A DNA stretch of 64,000 nucleotides from Pseudomonas guariconensis (GCF_900102675.1 NZ_FMYX01000001.1:124001-188000), one strand, 5' to 3'; counted from the first letter of the stretch, positions 26,894 to 35,883 are shown. The notes: generated from the letters alone by a model not told the origin. Numbers and translations are program-made.

Positions 26894-29311
26894 TTACGGC
26901 AGGGCATAGGCCATCACGTAGTCGCCACGGTCAGGGGATTGCCGCGCACCGCCGGCAGTGACCACTACATACTGCTTGCCGGTCTTGGGCGAGACGTAGG
27001 TCATCGGGCCGCCCTGGCTGCCGACGGGCAGGCGAGCCTTCCAGATCTCGTTGCCATTGCCGCTGTCGTAGGCGCGCAGATAGAAGTCCTGAGTACCGGC
27101 GATGAACACCAGGCCGCCTTGGGTGGACAGCGTACCGCCGAGGGTCGGCAGGCCGATCTTGATCGGCAGGTGCATGCGGATACCGAGTGGGCCGGTGTCC
27201 TCGACAGTGCCGACCGGCACTTGCCAGGCGATCTGCTGGGTCTTCATGTCGATGGCGGTCAGGGTGCCGAAAGGCGGTGCCTGGCACGGAATACCGGCCA
27301 CGGACAGGAAGCGGTTCTTGTTCACAGCATAAGGCGTGCCCTTGAGGGGAACGGCGCCCATGCCCGTGTTCAGCGCCTCGCCACCGGAGGTGGCCTGGCC
27401 TTTGTTCTGCGACGGGATCATCTGAATCCACAGACCCAGACGCATGTCGTTGACGAAGATAAAGCCATGTACTGGGTCGGTGGAGATGCTGCCCCAGTTC
27501 ATGCCACCGAGCGAACCTGGGAAGCTCAGCGACAGATCGGTGCCTGGCGCGGTGTACAGGCCGTCATAGCGCATCTTCTTGAAATCGATGCGGCACAGCA
27601 GTTGGTCATACGGGGTGGCGCCCCACATGTCCGATTCGGTCAGGGTCTGTGCACCGATCTGCGGCATGCCCACCGATTTGGGTTGGGTCGGGGAGTACGG
27701 CTCGTTAGGGATATTGCTCGGCTTGACCGGCACTTCGTCGACCTGGGTCAGCGGCGTGCCGGTCGCACGGTCGAGCACGTAGATCTGCCCGGCCTTGGTG
27801 CCGATCACCACCGCCGGGACGGTCTTGCCATCGTCCCGCGTGAAATCGATCAGGCTCGGCTGCATGGGCAGGTCGAAGTCCCACAGGTCGTTGTGCACGG
27901 TCTGGAACACCCACTTCTGGTTGCCGGTGGTGGCGTCCAAAGCCAGTACCGACGCGCCATAGGTGTGGTCCAGCTCGCTGCGCTCGACGCCGTAGAGGTC
28001 GGTGGAGGCGCTGCCCATCGGCAGGAAGACCGTGTTCATCGCCGGGTCATAAGACATCGGCGCCCAGCTGTTGGGGGTGCTGCGCACGTAGGTGCTGTCG
28101 CCTTGCGGGGCGTTGCGGTCCTCTGGATTGCCCGGGTCGAAGGCCCAGCGCATTTGCCCGGTGATCACGTCGAAGCCACGGATCACGCCGCCTGGCATGT
28201 CGGTCTGGACGTTGTCGGCCACCCGGCCGCCAACCACCACGGTGGTGCCGGCCATCAGAGGAGCGGAGGACAGCTGGTAGTAGGAATCCGGGACATCGCC
28301 CAGGCCGGCCTTGAGGTCGACCTGGCCGTTGTTGCCAAAGCCTTCGCAGAACGCGCCGGTGTCGGCATCGACGGCGATCAAGCGGCCGTCGATGGTGTTA
28401 GTCAGCAGGCGGCGCTGGCAGTTGGCGCCGGCGGGCAGTTTGACGGCGGCGATCGGCGAGCTGTCGGGCTGGGTCGGCTGGGCGATCTGGGCGGTGGCGT
28501 CGAAGTAGGCCAGGCCGCGGCAACGCTGCCAGACCTTGGATTGGGCGTTGATCGCGTTCTTCCAGAGCTCCTTGCCGGTGTCAGCGTCCAGCGCGATGAG
28601 ATTGTTGTGCGGGGTGCAGATGAATACCTTGTCGCCCACCTGCAGCGGGGTCAGCTGGTCTTCGGCACCGTTGCCGTCGCTCAGCGCCACATCGCCGGTG
28701 TGATAGGTCCAGGCGACCTTGAGTTCGTTCACGTTGTCACGATTGATCTGGTCCAGCGCGGCGAAGCGGCTGCCGCCTTCGGTATTGCCGTAGTGCGCCC
28801 AGTCTTTCTGTGCCTGGCCGGGTTCGACCGGGGTCATGCCAGGGCCTTTGCCGGTAGGGGCGACGCTTGGATGAGCGACGAACATGTTGCCAACGCCAAT
28901 CGCCAAGGCGACGGCCAGCACGCCGGCCACGGCGTAGGCACCACGGCCGGTGCTGCCACCGCTGGCGCGCACCAGCATCGGATAGACCAGCGTCACGACC
29001 AGGCCGATAGCCGAGAACATGAACAACCGCGAGAACAGCGGCCAGAACGCCAAGCCTGCATCGAGCACGGCCCAGACCGCCGTACCGACCAGGAAAGCGG
29101 CGAACAGCCAGGCACCGGCGGGCTTGCGGCGGGCGATGAGCCCGCCGGCCATGGCCATGGCCAGGCCGCCGAGCAGGAAGTACCAAGAACCGCCAAGGAT
29201 GGCTAGCTTGACGCCGCCGACGGCCAGAAGCAGGCCGAGCAGGGCGATGATCACGCCGAGCCCGACCAGGATGAAGGTTGAGGCGCCAGAGGCGCGAGGT
29301 GTTTGTGTCAT
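26894..29311 (-). CDS. quiA: Membrane-bound PQQ-dependent dehydrogenase, probable quinate/shikimate dehydrogenase
   Basis: 805 aa. Residues ~10-140 hold five membrane helices (first TFILVGLGVIIALLGLLLAVGG), followed by an eight-bladed periplasmic propeller with quinoprotein W motifs, e.g. QKDWAHYGNTEGGSRFAALDQINRDNV, TGKELWKN, GNQKWVFQTVHNDLWDFDLP and GNEIWKARLPVGSQGGPMTY. It oxidises a cyclic polyol and feeds electrons to ubiquinone. The fold is shared by glucose dehydrogenase (Gcd) and quinate dehydrogenase (QuiA). I favour quinate because of length, the WGATPYDQLLCRIDFKKMRYDG region and my memory of quiA beside an OprB-type porin in P. putida; glucose or another polyol cannot be excluded. 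Confidence 0.8.
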   Translation of the reverse strand: MTQTPRASGASTFILVGLGVIIALLGLLLAVGGVKLAILGGSWYFLLGGLAMAMAGGLIARRKPAGAWLFAAFLVGTAVWAVLDAGLAFWPLFSRLFMFSAIGLVVTLVYPMLVRASGGSTGRGAYAVAGVLAVALAIGVGNMFVAHPSVAPTGKGPGMTPVEPGQAQKDWAHYGNTEGGSRFAALDQINRDNVNELKVAWTYHTGDVALSDGNGAEDQLTPLQVGDKVFICTPHNNLIALDADTGKELWKNAINAQSKVWQRCRGLAYFDATAQIAQPTQPDSSPIAAVKLPAGANCQRRLLTNTIDGRLIAVDADTGAFCEGFGNNGQVDLKAGLGDVPDSYYQLSSAPLMAGTTVVVGGRVADNVQTDMPGGVIRGFDVITGQMRWAFDPGNPEDRNAPQGDSTYVRSTPNSWAPMSYDPAMNTVFLPMGSASTDLYGVERSELDHTYGASVLALDATTGNQKWVFQTVHNDLWDFDLPMQPSLIDFTRDDGKTVPAVVIGTKAGQIYVLDRATGTPLTQVDEVPVKPSNIPNEPYSPTQPKSVGMPQIGAQTLTESDMWGATPYDQLLCRIDFKKMRYDGLYTAPGTDLSLSFPGSLGGMNWGSISTDPVHGFIFVNDMRLGLWIQMIPSQNKGQATSGGEALNTGMGAVPLKGTPYAVNKNRFLSVAGIPCQAPPFGTLTAIDMKTQQIAWQVPVGTVEDTGPLGIRMHLPIKIGLPTLGGTLSTQGGLVFIAGTQDFYLRAYDSGNGNEIWKARLPVGSQGGPMTYVSPKTGKQYVVVTAGGARQSPDRGDYVMAYALP

Positions 29312-29492
29312 TGCCAGGGATCTCGCAGGTGGGACTGCGCGCAGTTTAGGCCCTTAGCAAGCTAATTAACAAGTTAGTACATTATTTTTCAGGTCAGATT
29401 GTCGCAGGGCCGGAACTCTCCAATAACGCTTAAAAGCTTAGATCATGAACGAAAAATCGCTGAAACAGCGTCTACCCAAGCGCCTCGGGTGA

Positions 29493-30107
29493 TCAGCGTG
29501 AAACCGTTGATTCGGCGCGGCGAAGCCCTTCCATGAGGCATCTGAGGGCTGTCTTGACACGTTCTGCCGCCTTTTGTGGGTCGTCCTGGGCAATCACCCA
29601 CATACCGCTGTCGCCCATGGCGCCGTTGATCAGATGCGCCATGGCCACCGGGTCGAAGTCACGCAGCACCCCAGCGTGCTGCAGCTCCATCAATCCGGCG
29701 GCCATGGGGCCGATGTAGCTTTCTTCCTCGAGTTCGCGCAGGCGGGGGCCGAGTACGGCGGGAGCATCCTGCAGCAGGATGCGGCGCAGGGCGGGATCAT
29801 GGAGCAGGTCGTAGTAGTGCAGACAGGTGTCCAGGTAGCCCTCCCAAGGATCGGTATGGGTGGCGAAACGCTCATCGAGCGCTTGGTTGATCTCGTCGAG
29901 CAGGTGCGTCACCACGGCGGTGAACAGCCCGGCCTTGCCGCCGAAATGGTGATGCAAGGCGCCCCGGGTCAGGTCAGCCTCGGCGCACAGTTCGTCCATG
30001 ACCACGGCGGTGAAGCCTTTTTCCGCGAATTGACGGCGGGCAACAGCGATCAAACGCTCGGTGGTTTCGGCGCTCATGGCGGCTCGGGTTCGGCGAGGGG
30101 CGGGCAT
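29493..30107 (-). CDS. TetR-family repressor of the adjacent MATE exporter
   Basis: 204 aa. N-terminal TetR helix-turn-helix: ERLIAVARRQFAEKGFTAVVMDELCAEADLTRGALHHHFGGKAGLFTAVV (HTH ~35-55). The rest is an all-helical ligand-binding/dimer part containing ILLQDAPAVLGPRLRELEEE, similar to QacR/AcrR-like members. Divergent from a MATE efflux gene across 103 bp that contain two dyads matching a TetR site, so it almost certainly represses both itself and the pump. Inducer unknown. Confidence 0.88.
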   Translation of the reverse strand: MPAPRRTRAAMSAETTERLIAVARRQFAEKGFTAVVMDELCAEADLTRGALHHHFGGKAGLFTAVVTHLLDEINQALDERFATHTDPWEGYLDTCLHYYDLLHDPALRRILLQDAPAVLGPRLRELEEESYIGPMAAGLMELQHAGVLRDFDPVAMAHLINGAMGDSGMWVIAQDDPQKAAERVKTALRCLMEGLRRAESTVSR

Positions 30108-30144
30108 CGGCAGCTCCTGGGAGATAACAGTGGACGCAAATTAG

Positions 30145-30196
30145 CATACGTTGCGTATGTCAATAAGGGGTATTAGCATACGCGGCGTATGCTAAT
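30145..30196. promoter_or_regulatory. Twin operators for the TetR repressor
   Basis: Site 1: CATACG-TTG-CGTATG (30145-30159). Site 2: ATTAGCATACG-CGG-CGTATGCTAAT arms at 30172-30196, a perfect 11-bp inverted repeat. Both share the core CATACG-N3-CGTATG, with centres 32 bp apart, about three helical turns, so both are on the same DNA face. Site 2 ends 14 bp before the MATE start codon and overlaps its leader. Confidence 0.85.
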
Positions 30197-30210
30197 TGGA
30201 GGTTTGTCCT

Positions 30211-31581
30211 ATGTCCGCGTCCCTGCAGCACCCTCAACGTACATGGCTTGCCGAATTGCCGGGCTTGCTGCGCCTGGCTTTGCCGCTGGTGCTGGGACTC
30301 TCGGCCAGTGAGCTGATCAGCTTGACCGACACCCTGATGCTGGCCTCGCTGGGGACGCTGGTACTGGCCTGTGTTTCGCTCACGGCCAGCGCCGGGTTGA
30401 TCTTTCACGCTGGGCTCTACGGCATGCTCGCCACCCTCAGTGTGCGGGTGGGCCATGCCTTCGGTGCCGGCGATGCCGAGGGATTGGCACGCACACTGCG
30501 TGCGGGGCTGGGTTACGGCCTGTTGGTCGGCACCCTCGGCTGCCTGGCGATGCTGGGCAGCCTGCCGGTGCTGCAATGGGCCGGCGTGCCGTTGCCGGAC
30601 GTAAAGGTACTGGCGCCGTACTGGCAGGCGATGGCGGTGTTCTTGATTCCGTTCTGCCTGGCCGTGGTGTTCAAGGACGTGCTGGAGGCCGTCGGTCGCC
30701 CGTGGGCCGCGGTGTTGGTGGTGATGAGTGCGGTCGTGTTCAACGTGCCCTTGAGCTACGGCCTGATCCACGGACATTTCGGCTTGCCGGCCCTGGGCTT
30801 GTTGGGCGCCGGTATCGCCAGCGTGCTGGCCGAATCCCTGGCTGTGCTGCTGGCATTTGCCTATTGGCGTCTGGCGCCTTCGCTATCGGTCTACCGGCGA
30901 GCCTCCCTGGGCCCCCGGTTGGCCTGGCGCACGCTGATGGGAGAGGGCTGGCCGCTGGGGCTGGGCTACCTGGCCGAGGCTGGCGCCGTGGTGATCGCGG
31001 CCTGGATGCTCGGCTGGCTGGGCACGGCGGCGCTGGCCGCCAATCAGGTGGTGCAGTCGATCGGCTCGTTGCTGTACATGCTGCCGTTGGGCATGGCCGC
31101 GGCGGTGAGCATCCGCATCAGCCAGGCCCAGGGCCAAGGCCAGCGTGCGCGTATCAAGGCCATTGGCAGCGCCACCTTCATCAGTGTCAGCGCCTGGATG
31201 GTGGCCAGTACCCTGCTGCTGATGGTGTTTGGCCGGGCGATCGCCGAGGCCATGAGTGACGACCCGCAGGTGATCGCCATCGCGGTGCCGATGTTCGTGG
31301 TGGTCGCGACCATGCAGATCGCCGATGGTTTGCAGTCCACAGCTTTGGGAGCCCTGCGCGGATTGCAGGACTACCGCTGGCCGGTGGGCGTGACCTTGGT
31401 CAGCTATTGGCTGTTGGCATTGCCGCTCAGCTACGCCCTGGCGTTCCATTCGCCGTTGGGGCCGGTCGGGGTCTGGGTCGGTTTTGCCTGCGGCCTGGCG
31501 GTGGCGGCGTTGCTGCTGCCTTGGCGCTTCTACCAGTTGCAGGGTGGCCCGACAGAGGGGGTTCAGCCTCAGTTGCCGTAG
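30211..31581 (+). CDS. MATE-family multidrug efflux transporter
   Basis: 456 aa from the ATG at 30211 with GGAGG upstream. Twelve predicted membrane segments in two pseudo-symmetric halves; half one starts LPGLLRLALPLVLGLSASELISLTDTLMLA, half two LGYLAEAGAVVIAAWMLGWLGTAALAANQVVQSIGSLLYMLPLGMAAAVSIRISQAQGQ. This is the NorM-type MATE pattern, exporting cationic compounds in exchange for Na+ or H+. Controlled by the divergent TetR gene. Its 3' end overlaps the convergent cupin gene by 13 bp. Confidence 0.92.
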   Translation: MSASLQHPQRTWLAELPGLLRLALPLVLGLSASELISLTDTLMLASLGTLVLACVSLTASAGLIFHAGLYGMLATLSVRVGHAFGAGDAEGLARTLRAGLGYGLLVGTLGCLAMLGSLPVLQWAGVPLPDVKVLAPYWQAMAVFLIPFCLAVVFKDVLEAVGRPWAAVLVVMSAVVFNVPLSYGLIHGHFGLPALGLLGAGIASVLAESLAVLLAFAYWRLAPSLSVYRRASLGPRLAWRTLMGEGWPLGLGYLAEAGAVVIAAWMLGWLGTAALAANQVVQSIGSLLYMLPLGMAAAVSIRISQAQGQGQRARIKAIGSATFISVSAWMVASTLLLMVFGRAIAEAMSDDPQVIAIAVPMFVVVATMQIADGLQSTALGALRGLQDYRWPVGVTLVSYWLLALPLSYALAFHSPLGPVGVWVGFACGLAVAALLLPWRFYQLQGGPTEGVQPQLP

Positions 31582-31898
31582 AACACTGCCAGCCAGACCG
31601 TCGCCACACCGGCCTCGGTCCACTCCACCCGGTGCCGGCAATGGGGCGGGATATCCAGATGATCGCCGGGGCGCAGCACCCGCTCGTGGGGCTCATGCTC
31701 AAGCCTGAGCCCGGCGCTGCCGGTGAGCAGCAGTACCCATTCACCTTCGGCCTGGTCGTACCAGAAGCCAGGCGGGCTGGCCTGGCCACTGGAGACGATG
31801 CGCTCGATGCGCAGACCCGGCCGGCGCAGAAGCTCGTCGAACTGCTCGCTCGCCTGGGGGGCGAGCGGAGGAAGGGCCGTGAACAGGTTTTCGGGCAT
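31569..31898 (-). CDS. Small cupin-domain protein
   Basis: 109 aa single cupin barrel. Motif 1 is degenerate (GFWYDQAEGEWVLLLTGSAGLRLE), motif 2 RPGDHLDIPPHCRHRVEWTE retains Gly, Pro and two His. The sequence matches small hypothetical cupins of proteobacteria with a MPENLFTALPPL-type start. Possible metal-binding enzyme or ligand sensor; no substrate can be given. Upstream open frame is not used. Its stop lies inside the MATE gene end, an antiparallel overlap of 13 bp. Confidence 0.75.
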   Translation of the reverse strand: MPENLFTALPPLAPQASEQFDELLRRPGLRIERIVSSGQASPPGFWYDQAEGEWVLLLTGSAGLRLEHEPHERVLRPGDHLDIPPHCRHRVEWTEAGVATVWLAVFYGN

Positions 31899-31945
31899 TG
31901 GGGCCTCGCGTGCTAAGCCAGTGAGGCCCCTGAGTGTAGATCGGC

Positions 31946-32557
31946 TCAGCGCCCCAGTGGCAGCGCCACGCCGATCAGTGCGAACAGCGTCCCGCAGCAG
32001 CGATTGAAACCACGCCCCCCCTTGGCCAGCCAAGGGCGCACGCGAAAGGCCAGGCGCGCCAGCAGGTATTCGACCACGAACTCCACGCTGGCAAAGGTCG
32101 CCGCCATGATCACGAACTGCATCGCCAGCCCGCGTTGAGGGTCGATGAACTGCGGCAAAAAGGCGCCATAGAACAACAACACCTTGGGGTTGGCCATGGC
32201 CGACAGAAAGCCCTGGCGGAACAGCCCACGGTTGCCCAGACGCGTGGTGCCCTCAGCAAGCTCCAGGCGCATCGCCGGGCTACGCCAGAGCTGAATGCCC
32301 AGCCACAAGAGATAGGCCCCACCGACCCATTTGAGCACCTGCAGCAGCGAGGCTGAGGTATGCAGCAGGGCACTGAGGCCGAACATCGCCAAGGCAATCA
32401 GCGCGCTGAATCCGAACACGCCTCCCACGATGGTGTACAGGGTGCGACGGGCGCCATAGAGCGCGCCGTGGGTCAGGGCCAGCAGGCTGTTCGGACCAGG
32501 GGTCAAGGACAAGCCAATGCTGGCCAGCAGATAGATGAGCCAAATATCCAGCGCCAT
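31946..32557 (-). CDS. LysE/RhtB-family amino acid exporter (first of two)
   Basis: 203 aa, start MALDIWLIYLLASIGLSLTPGPNSLLALTHGALYG, the classical LysE/RhtB N-terminus with the TPGPN motif. Six membrane helices, then LSAMANPKVLLFYGAFLPQFIDP, the second conserved motif, and a C-terminal helix. Exports amino acids or derivatives (homoserine/threonine-like). Divergent from the GlxA-type regulator gene 101 bp away, which likely controls it. Confidence 0.88.
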   Translation of the reverse strand: MALDIWLIYLLASIGLSLTPGPNSLLALTHGALYGARRTLYTIVGGVFGFSALIALAMFGLSALLHTSASLLQVLKWVGGAYLLWLGIQLWRSPAMRLELAEGTTRLGNRGLFRQGFLSAMANPKVLLFYGAFLPQFIDPQRGLAMQFVIMAATFASVEFVVEYLLARLAFRVRPWLAKGGRGFNRCCGTLFALIGVALPLGR

Positions 32558-32658
32558 GGAGAAAGCCTTTGGGGGTGAAGAGCGCCAGTCTAGGGTAAGC
32601 GTCAAGATTGCTAAGGTAATATCTGGACTTTCTGCGGTTATCTTTGGACGTGCCCTGC

Positions 32659-33636
32659 ATGACCCCTGACATTCGTCTGTTGATCCTTCCCCTGCCGGAA
32701 TTCGCCTTGCTACCGTTCGGGGCTTTCCTCGACAAACTGCGCTTTAGTGCGGACGACGAAGACTACAGTCGCCAGCGCTATTGCAGTTGGACTTTGCTCG
32801 GGCTGACTGCCGATCCTGTGCCCTCGAGCAGCGGCGCGGTGGTTCAGGTGCAGGCCACGGCGCAATCGGTGGACTTCAAAGGCCATGACTACCTGGTGCT
32901 GTTCGGCGGGCGCAACGCCGCGGCGACGGCGGCGCTGGCTCCGCGTTACCGGGCTTTGCTCAAGCGCGCTGTCCGGGCGGGGCTGAAGCTGGTAGGCGTC
33001 GACAATGCGGTGTTTCTGCTGGCGGCCTGTGGTTTGCTCGATGGCCACAAAGTGGTGGTGCACTGGCGCCACGAGACGGAGTTTCGCGCCTCGTTCCCGT
33101 CCGTGCAGGTGCTGCGCGAGCAGCTGTATTGCTTCGATGGCGCACGGATCTCCTGTGCTGGGGGCACGGCGGCCATCGACCTGGCGGTGGAACTGTTGTC
33201 GCGTGCCTGTGGCCGGGCGCGGGCACTCAAGGGCTTGGCCGACATGCTCGTGGACGAGACCCGCGACAGTCGCCATGCCTTGCGCTCCCTGGAGCAGGAG
33301 CCAGGGCAGGGGCGTGCGGTGCAGCGTGCTATCGCGTTGATGCGTCATCACCTGGGCTCGAACCTGACCCTTGAACAGCTGGCGGCAGAACTGGGCATCA
33401 GCCGGCGCCAGCTGGACCGCCAGTTCCAGGCCAGTCACGGCATGACGGCCAAGGCCTGGTGGCTCGAGATGCGCCTGCAGCAGGCGCGCTGGCGGTTGCT
33501 CAACTCAAGTCACGGCTTGGCGCAGATCGCCGATGAGGTGGGGTTGGGGGATGTCAGTTACCTGGGCAAGTGCGTACGCCGCAGGTTTGGCTGTACGGCG
33601 TTGACGCTGCGCGCCTCGGGAAGGCCAGGGGAGTGA
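32659..33636 (+). CDS. GlxA-type AraC-family regulator with DJ-1/PfpI-like domain
   Basis: 325 aa from the ATG at 32659 (an upstream TTG at 32644 is less likely). The N-terminal ~200 residues match the class-I glutamine amidotransferase-like/PfpI domain used as a ligand domain in GlxA regulators (LLILPLPEFALLPFGAFLDKLRF, YLVLFGGRN, LVGVDNAVFLLAACGLLDGHKVVVHWRHETEFRASFP, ISCAGGTAAIDLAVELL). The C-terminal AraC part has two HTHs: LTLEQLAAELGISRRQLDRQFQ and HGLAQIADEVGLGDVSYLGKCVRRRFG. Such regulators often control amino-acid or choline-derived catabolism; here a LysE exporter is divergent. Confidence 0.88.
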   Translation: MTPDIRLLILPLPEFALLPFGAFLDKLRFSADDEDYSRQRYCSWTLLGLTADPVPSSSGAVVQVQATAQSVDFKGHDYLVLFGGRNAAATAALAPRYRALLKRAVRAGLKLVGVDNAVFLLAACGLLDGHKVVVHWRHETEFRASFPSVQVLREQLYCFDGARISCAGGTAAIDLAVELLSRACGRARALKGLADMLVDETRDSRHALRSLEQEPGQGRAVQRAIALMRHHLGSNLTLEQLAAELGISRRQLDRQFQASHGMTAKAWWLEMRLQQARWRLLNSSHGLAQIADEVGLGDVSYLGKCVRRRFGCTALTLRASGRPGE

Positions 33637-33670
33637 GTCTCCCCCGGCGTTGCGAACACCTCCACGGCAA

Positions 33671-34531
33671 TCATTGCGGCGACCCGAACAACCCGGTCCA
33701 GTAGATACCCGCATCGCTCTTAGGGTCCACCGCATAGGCGGCGCCCAGCTCGGTGAAGTCGGGGTTCATCAGGGTGGCGCAATGGCCGGGGCTGGCCAGC
33801 CAGCCATCGACCACCTTGTTTGCCGTGTCACGACCGGCGGCGATGTTCTCGCCGATCTGCCGGTACAGGTAGCCGGCCAGCTCCGCCCGGTCGCCAGGGG
33901 TACGGCCGTCGCGGTCGATATGGTCGAAGAAGTTCTGGTTGGCCATGGCCCGGGTGTGGTTGGCGGCGACACCGGCCAAGGTGTTGTTCCAGTTCAGGGC
34001 AGGGGCAGCGGCGAAGGGTTGACCGCCGCATTGGCGCGGCGCTTTGCGTGCGGCGTTGATCGCCTGCAGCAGTTTCTGGCCTTCGGCCTGCCAGTCACCC
34101 AGGCGCCCGCTGAGCAGGGGGCGGGCCAAGACTATGCGCCAGTCACGGCCTTCCTGGCTGACACCGATGTCGACGAATTGTGGGTCAAGGACAACCTGGC
34201 AGAAGCTTTCCTCGATGGCATTCATCGCCGCCCGGGCATCGCGTGGGCCGGACAGGCTGATCGCCTGGACGTTGACCATGGGATAGGCGGCGCGGCTCAT
34301 GGCCTGTTGCAGGTCCCGGGTGCCTTCCGGCGAAAGCGCAAGGCGGGTGTCGCTGTTGAGCGGCGGCAGCTCCAGGGAGGCCTCGCCGCCGCAGCGCTGG
34401 GCTTGGCTGCGATAGGCATTGATCGACTCGATCAGTTGACCTTCTTCACCGGTAAAGGCCAAGGCACCGGTGGAGGCGACAAGGCCCAGTGTCAGGGCGG
34501 CAAAGCGGGCAACGGATGACAGGACGCGCAT
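33671..34531 (-). CDS. Secreted CAP-domain (SCP/PR1-like) protein
   Basis: 286 aa with a signal peptide (RVLSSVARFAALTLGLVASTGALA). Residues ~150-280 form the CAP domain: LLQAINAARKAPRQCGGQPFAAAPALNWNNTLAGVAANHTRAMANQNFFDHIDRDGR, AGYLYRQIGENIAAG, VVDGWLASPGHCATLMNPDFTELGAAYA. The CAP signatures HNxxR-like and GENI are visible. An N-terminal ~125-residue region with two cysteines resembles a second, diverged copy (GEEGQLIESINAYRSQAQRCGG). Function of bacterial CAP proteins is mostly unknown. Monocistronic. Confidence 0.85.
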   Translation of the reverse strand: MRVLSSVARFAALTLGLVASTGALAFTGEEGQLIESINAYRSQAQRCGGEASLELPPLNSDTRLALSPEGTRDLQQAMSRAAYPMVNVQAISLSGPRDARAAMNAIEESFCQVVLDPQFVDIGVSQEGRDWRIVLARPLLSGRLGDWQAEGQKLLQAINAARKAPRQCGGQPFAAAPALNWNNTLAGVAANHTRAMANQNFFDHIDRDGRTPGDRAELAGYLYRQIGENIAAGRDTANKVVDGWLASPGHCATLMNPDFTELGAAYAVDPKSDAGIYWTGLFGSPQ

Positions 34532-34749
34532 GAAAATCTCCCTATGACTGGCAGCGCCTAGCTGCCCATCCTACACAAGCACACGGCGTTTGGCCCCGCT
34601 TTGTGCATGGTGAAAAAACGGCCGGCAATCGATTGCGTACGGCAAAAGAGGGGGTAGACCCCTGGCTGCTCGAAAAGTGCGGTGTCGGTGTAATCAGCCG
34701 ATCGCAACGCACTCATGAAGTTGGACAGGGAAAGATCTATGCTTGCTCC

Positions 34750-35154
34750 ATGACCATCACCGAGCTTCCCCTTCGCCAACCCTGCCCACCGGGCCTCTGC
34801 GATTGCGGGCGCGAGCGGCTGCACGAAAGCCCACCCCAGGCCCAGCGGATCCTGCTGTTGACCCGCCAGGAAGAAAAGCGCCTGCTAGAGCGCCTGGAGC
34901 ACCTCAGGGACCTGGACGATCTGGAGCGTCTACAGGTGCGCCTGTACGAGCAGCTGGGGATTCGCCTGCGCATCGCCCCTGGCTACAACGAAGTCCGCAC
35001 CATGCGCGGTATCAGTATCGAACTGGAGGAACAGCCCGGGCTGTGCCGCAAGACCCGCCAGGCCATTCCGGCCGCCATCCGCCGAGGCCTCGAGCGCAAC
35101 CCGCAGGTGGCCTTCCGTCTGCTCGATGCCCACGACCTGCTGCGCGACGCCTGA
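34750..35154 (+). CDS. Conserved hypothetical protein with N-terminal Cys motif
   Basis: 134 aa from the ATG at 34750. A Cys-rich start (PCPPGLCDCGRERL), then a charged helical stretch likely to form a short coiled coil (TRQEEKRLLERLEHLRDLDDLERLQVRLYEQLGIRL), then RIAPGYNEVRTMRGISIELEEQPGLCRKTRQAIPAAIRRGLERNPQVAFRLLDAHDLL. No signal peptide or membrane segment. Three N-terminal cysteines close together suggest metal binding, but only one additional Cys follows. I recognise no family. It ends 3 bp from the stop of the convergent LysE gene. Confidence 0.65.
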   Translation: MTITELPLRQPCPPGLCDCGRERLHESPPQAQRILLLTRQEEKRLLERLEHLRDLDDLERLQVRLYEQLGIRLRIAPGYNEVRTMRGISIELEEQPGLCRKTRQAIPAAIRRGLERNPQVAFRLLDAHDLLRDA

Positions 35155-35157
35155 TTT

Positions 35158-35775
35158 TCAGCGCATCGCCGCCAGCTTGATCCCGAACCCCACCAGGCAG
35201 GCGCCTGCCAGGCGCTCCAGCAGATTGGACACCCGTGGGTTGGCGCGCATGCGCTCGGCCAGGTGATGGGTCAACAGCACCGCGATCAGGCCATACAGGA
35301 AGGTCAGCGCGGCGACGGTCACCGCCATGAAGGCAAAAGTCACCACGCCCTGGTGGCGCACCGGGTCGACAAACAACGGGAAGAACGCCATGTAGAACAT
35401 GATCGCCTTGGGGTTGAGCAGCGTGATCATCATCGTCTGGCGCAGATAGTGCCCGCTGGCCATGCGGCTCTCGCGCGGGGCGCCCCCCGGCTTGCTCAGC
35501 ACCATGCGCAGGCCGAGCCAAGCCAGGTAGGCCGCCCCCGCCCACTGCACCACATGGAAGGCCGCAGGGTAGGCTGCCAGCAGCGTGGCGACACCGGCCA
35601 CCGCCAACCACATCAAGACCTGATCACCCAGGATCACGCCCAAGGTCGCGGCCAGCCCACCTTTGATGCCACCCTTGCCGGTGGCGGTGATCAGCGCGAA
35701 GTTGCCAGGCCCGGGGATGGCCAGGAGGATGAGGAACGCAACAACGAAAGCACCGTAGTCGGTCACGCCTAGCAT
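35158..35775 (-). CDS. LysE/RhtB-family amino acid exporter (second)
   Basis: 205 aa: GAFVVAFLILLAIPGPGNFALITATGKGG at the N-terminus (IPGPGN replaces TPGPN), six helices, ITLLNPKAIMFYMAFFPLFVDP as the second motif, and a C-terminal helix LERLAGACLVGFGIKLAAMR. Belongs to the same superfamily as the exporter at 31946-32557 but differs enough to have a separate substrate. Monocistronic; no regulator is adjacent. Confidence 0.88.
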   Translation of the reverse strand: MLGVTDYGAFVVAFLILLAIPGPGNFALITATGKGGIKGGLAATLGVILGDQVLMWLAVAGVATLLAAYPAAFHVVQWAGAAYLAWLGLRMVLSKPGGAPRESRMASGHYLRQTMMITLLNPKAIMFYMAFFPLFVDPVRHQGVVTFAFMAVTVAALTFLYGLIAVLLTHHLAERMRANPRVSNLLERLAGACLVGFGIKLAAMR

Positions 35776-35859
35776 GGGGGGATCTCCGAAATAGGCATCG
35801 CCAAGGGGGATCTGGATTTATGCCACCCTACACGCTGCTTGCAAAGCACGGACAGCGAC

Positions 35860-35883
35860 TAATTTTCGCCGTCGACCTTTCGT
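35860..35883 (+). promoter_or_regulatory. Candidate PvdS-type promoter for the mbtH-thioesterase operon
   Basis: TAATT at 35860-35864, 16 nt, CGT at 35881-35883; one mismatch to TAAAT-N16-CGT and the same geometry as the element before pvdQ. It lies 59 bp before the MbtH start codon. MbtH proteins serve NRPS adenylation domains, so iron-starvation control is expected. Confidence 0.45.
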
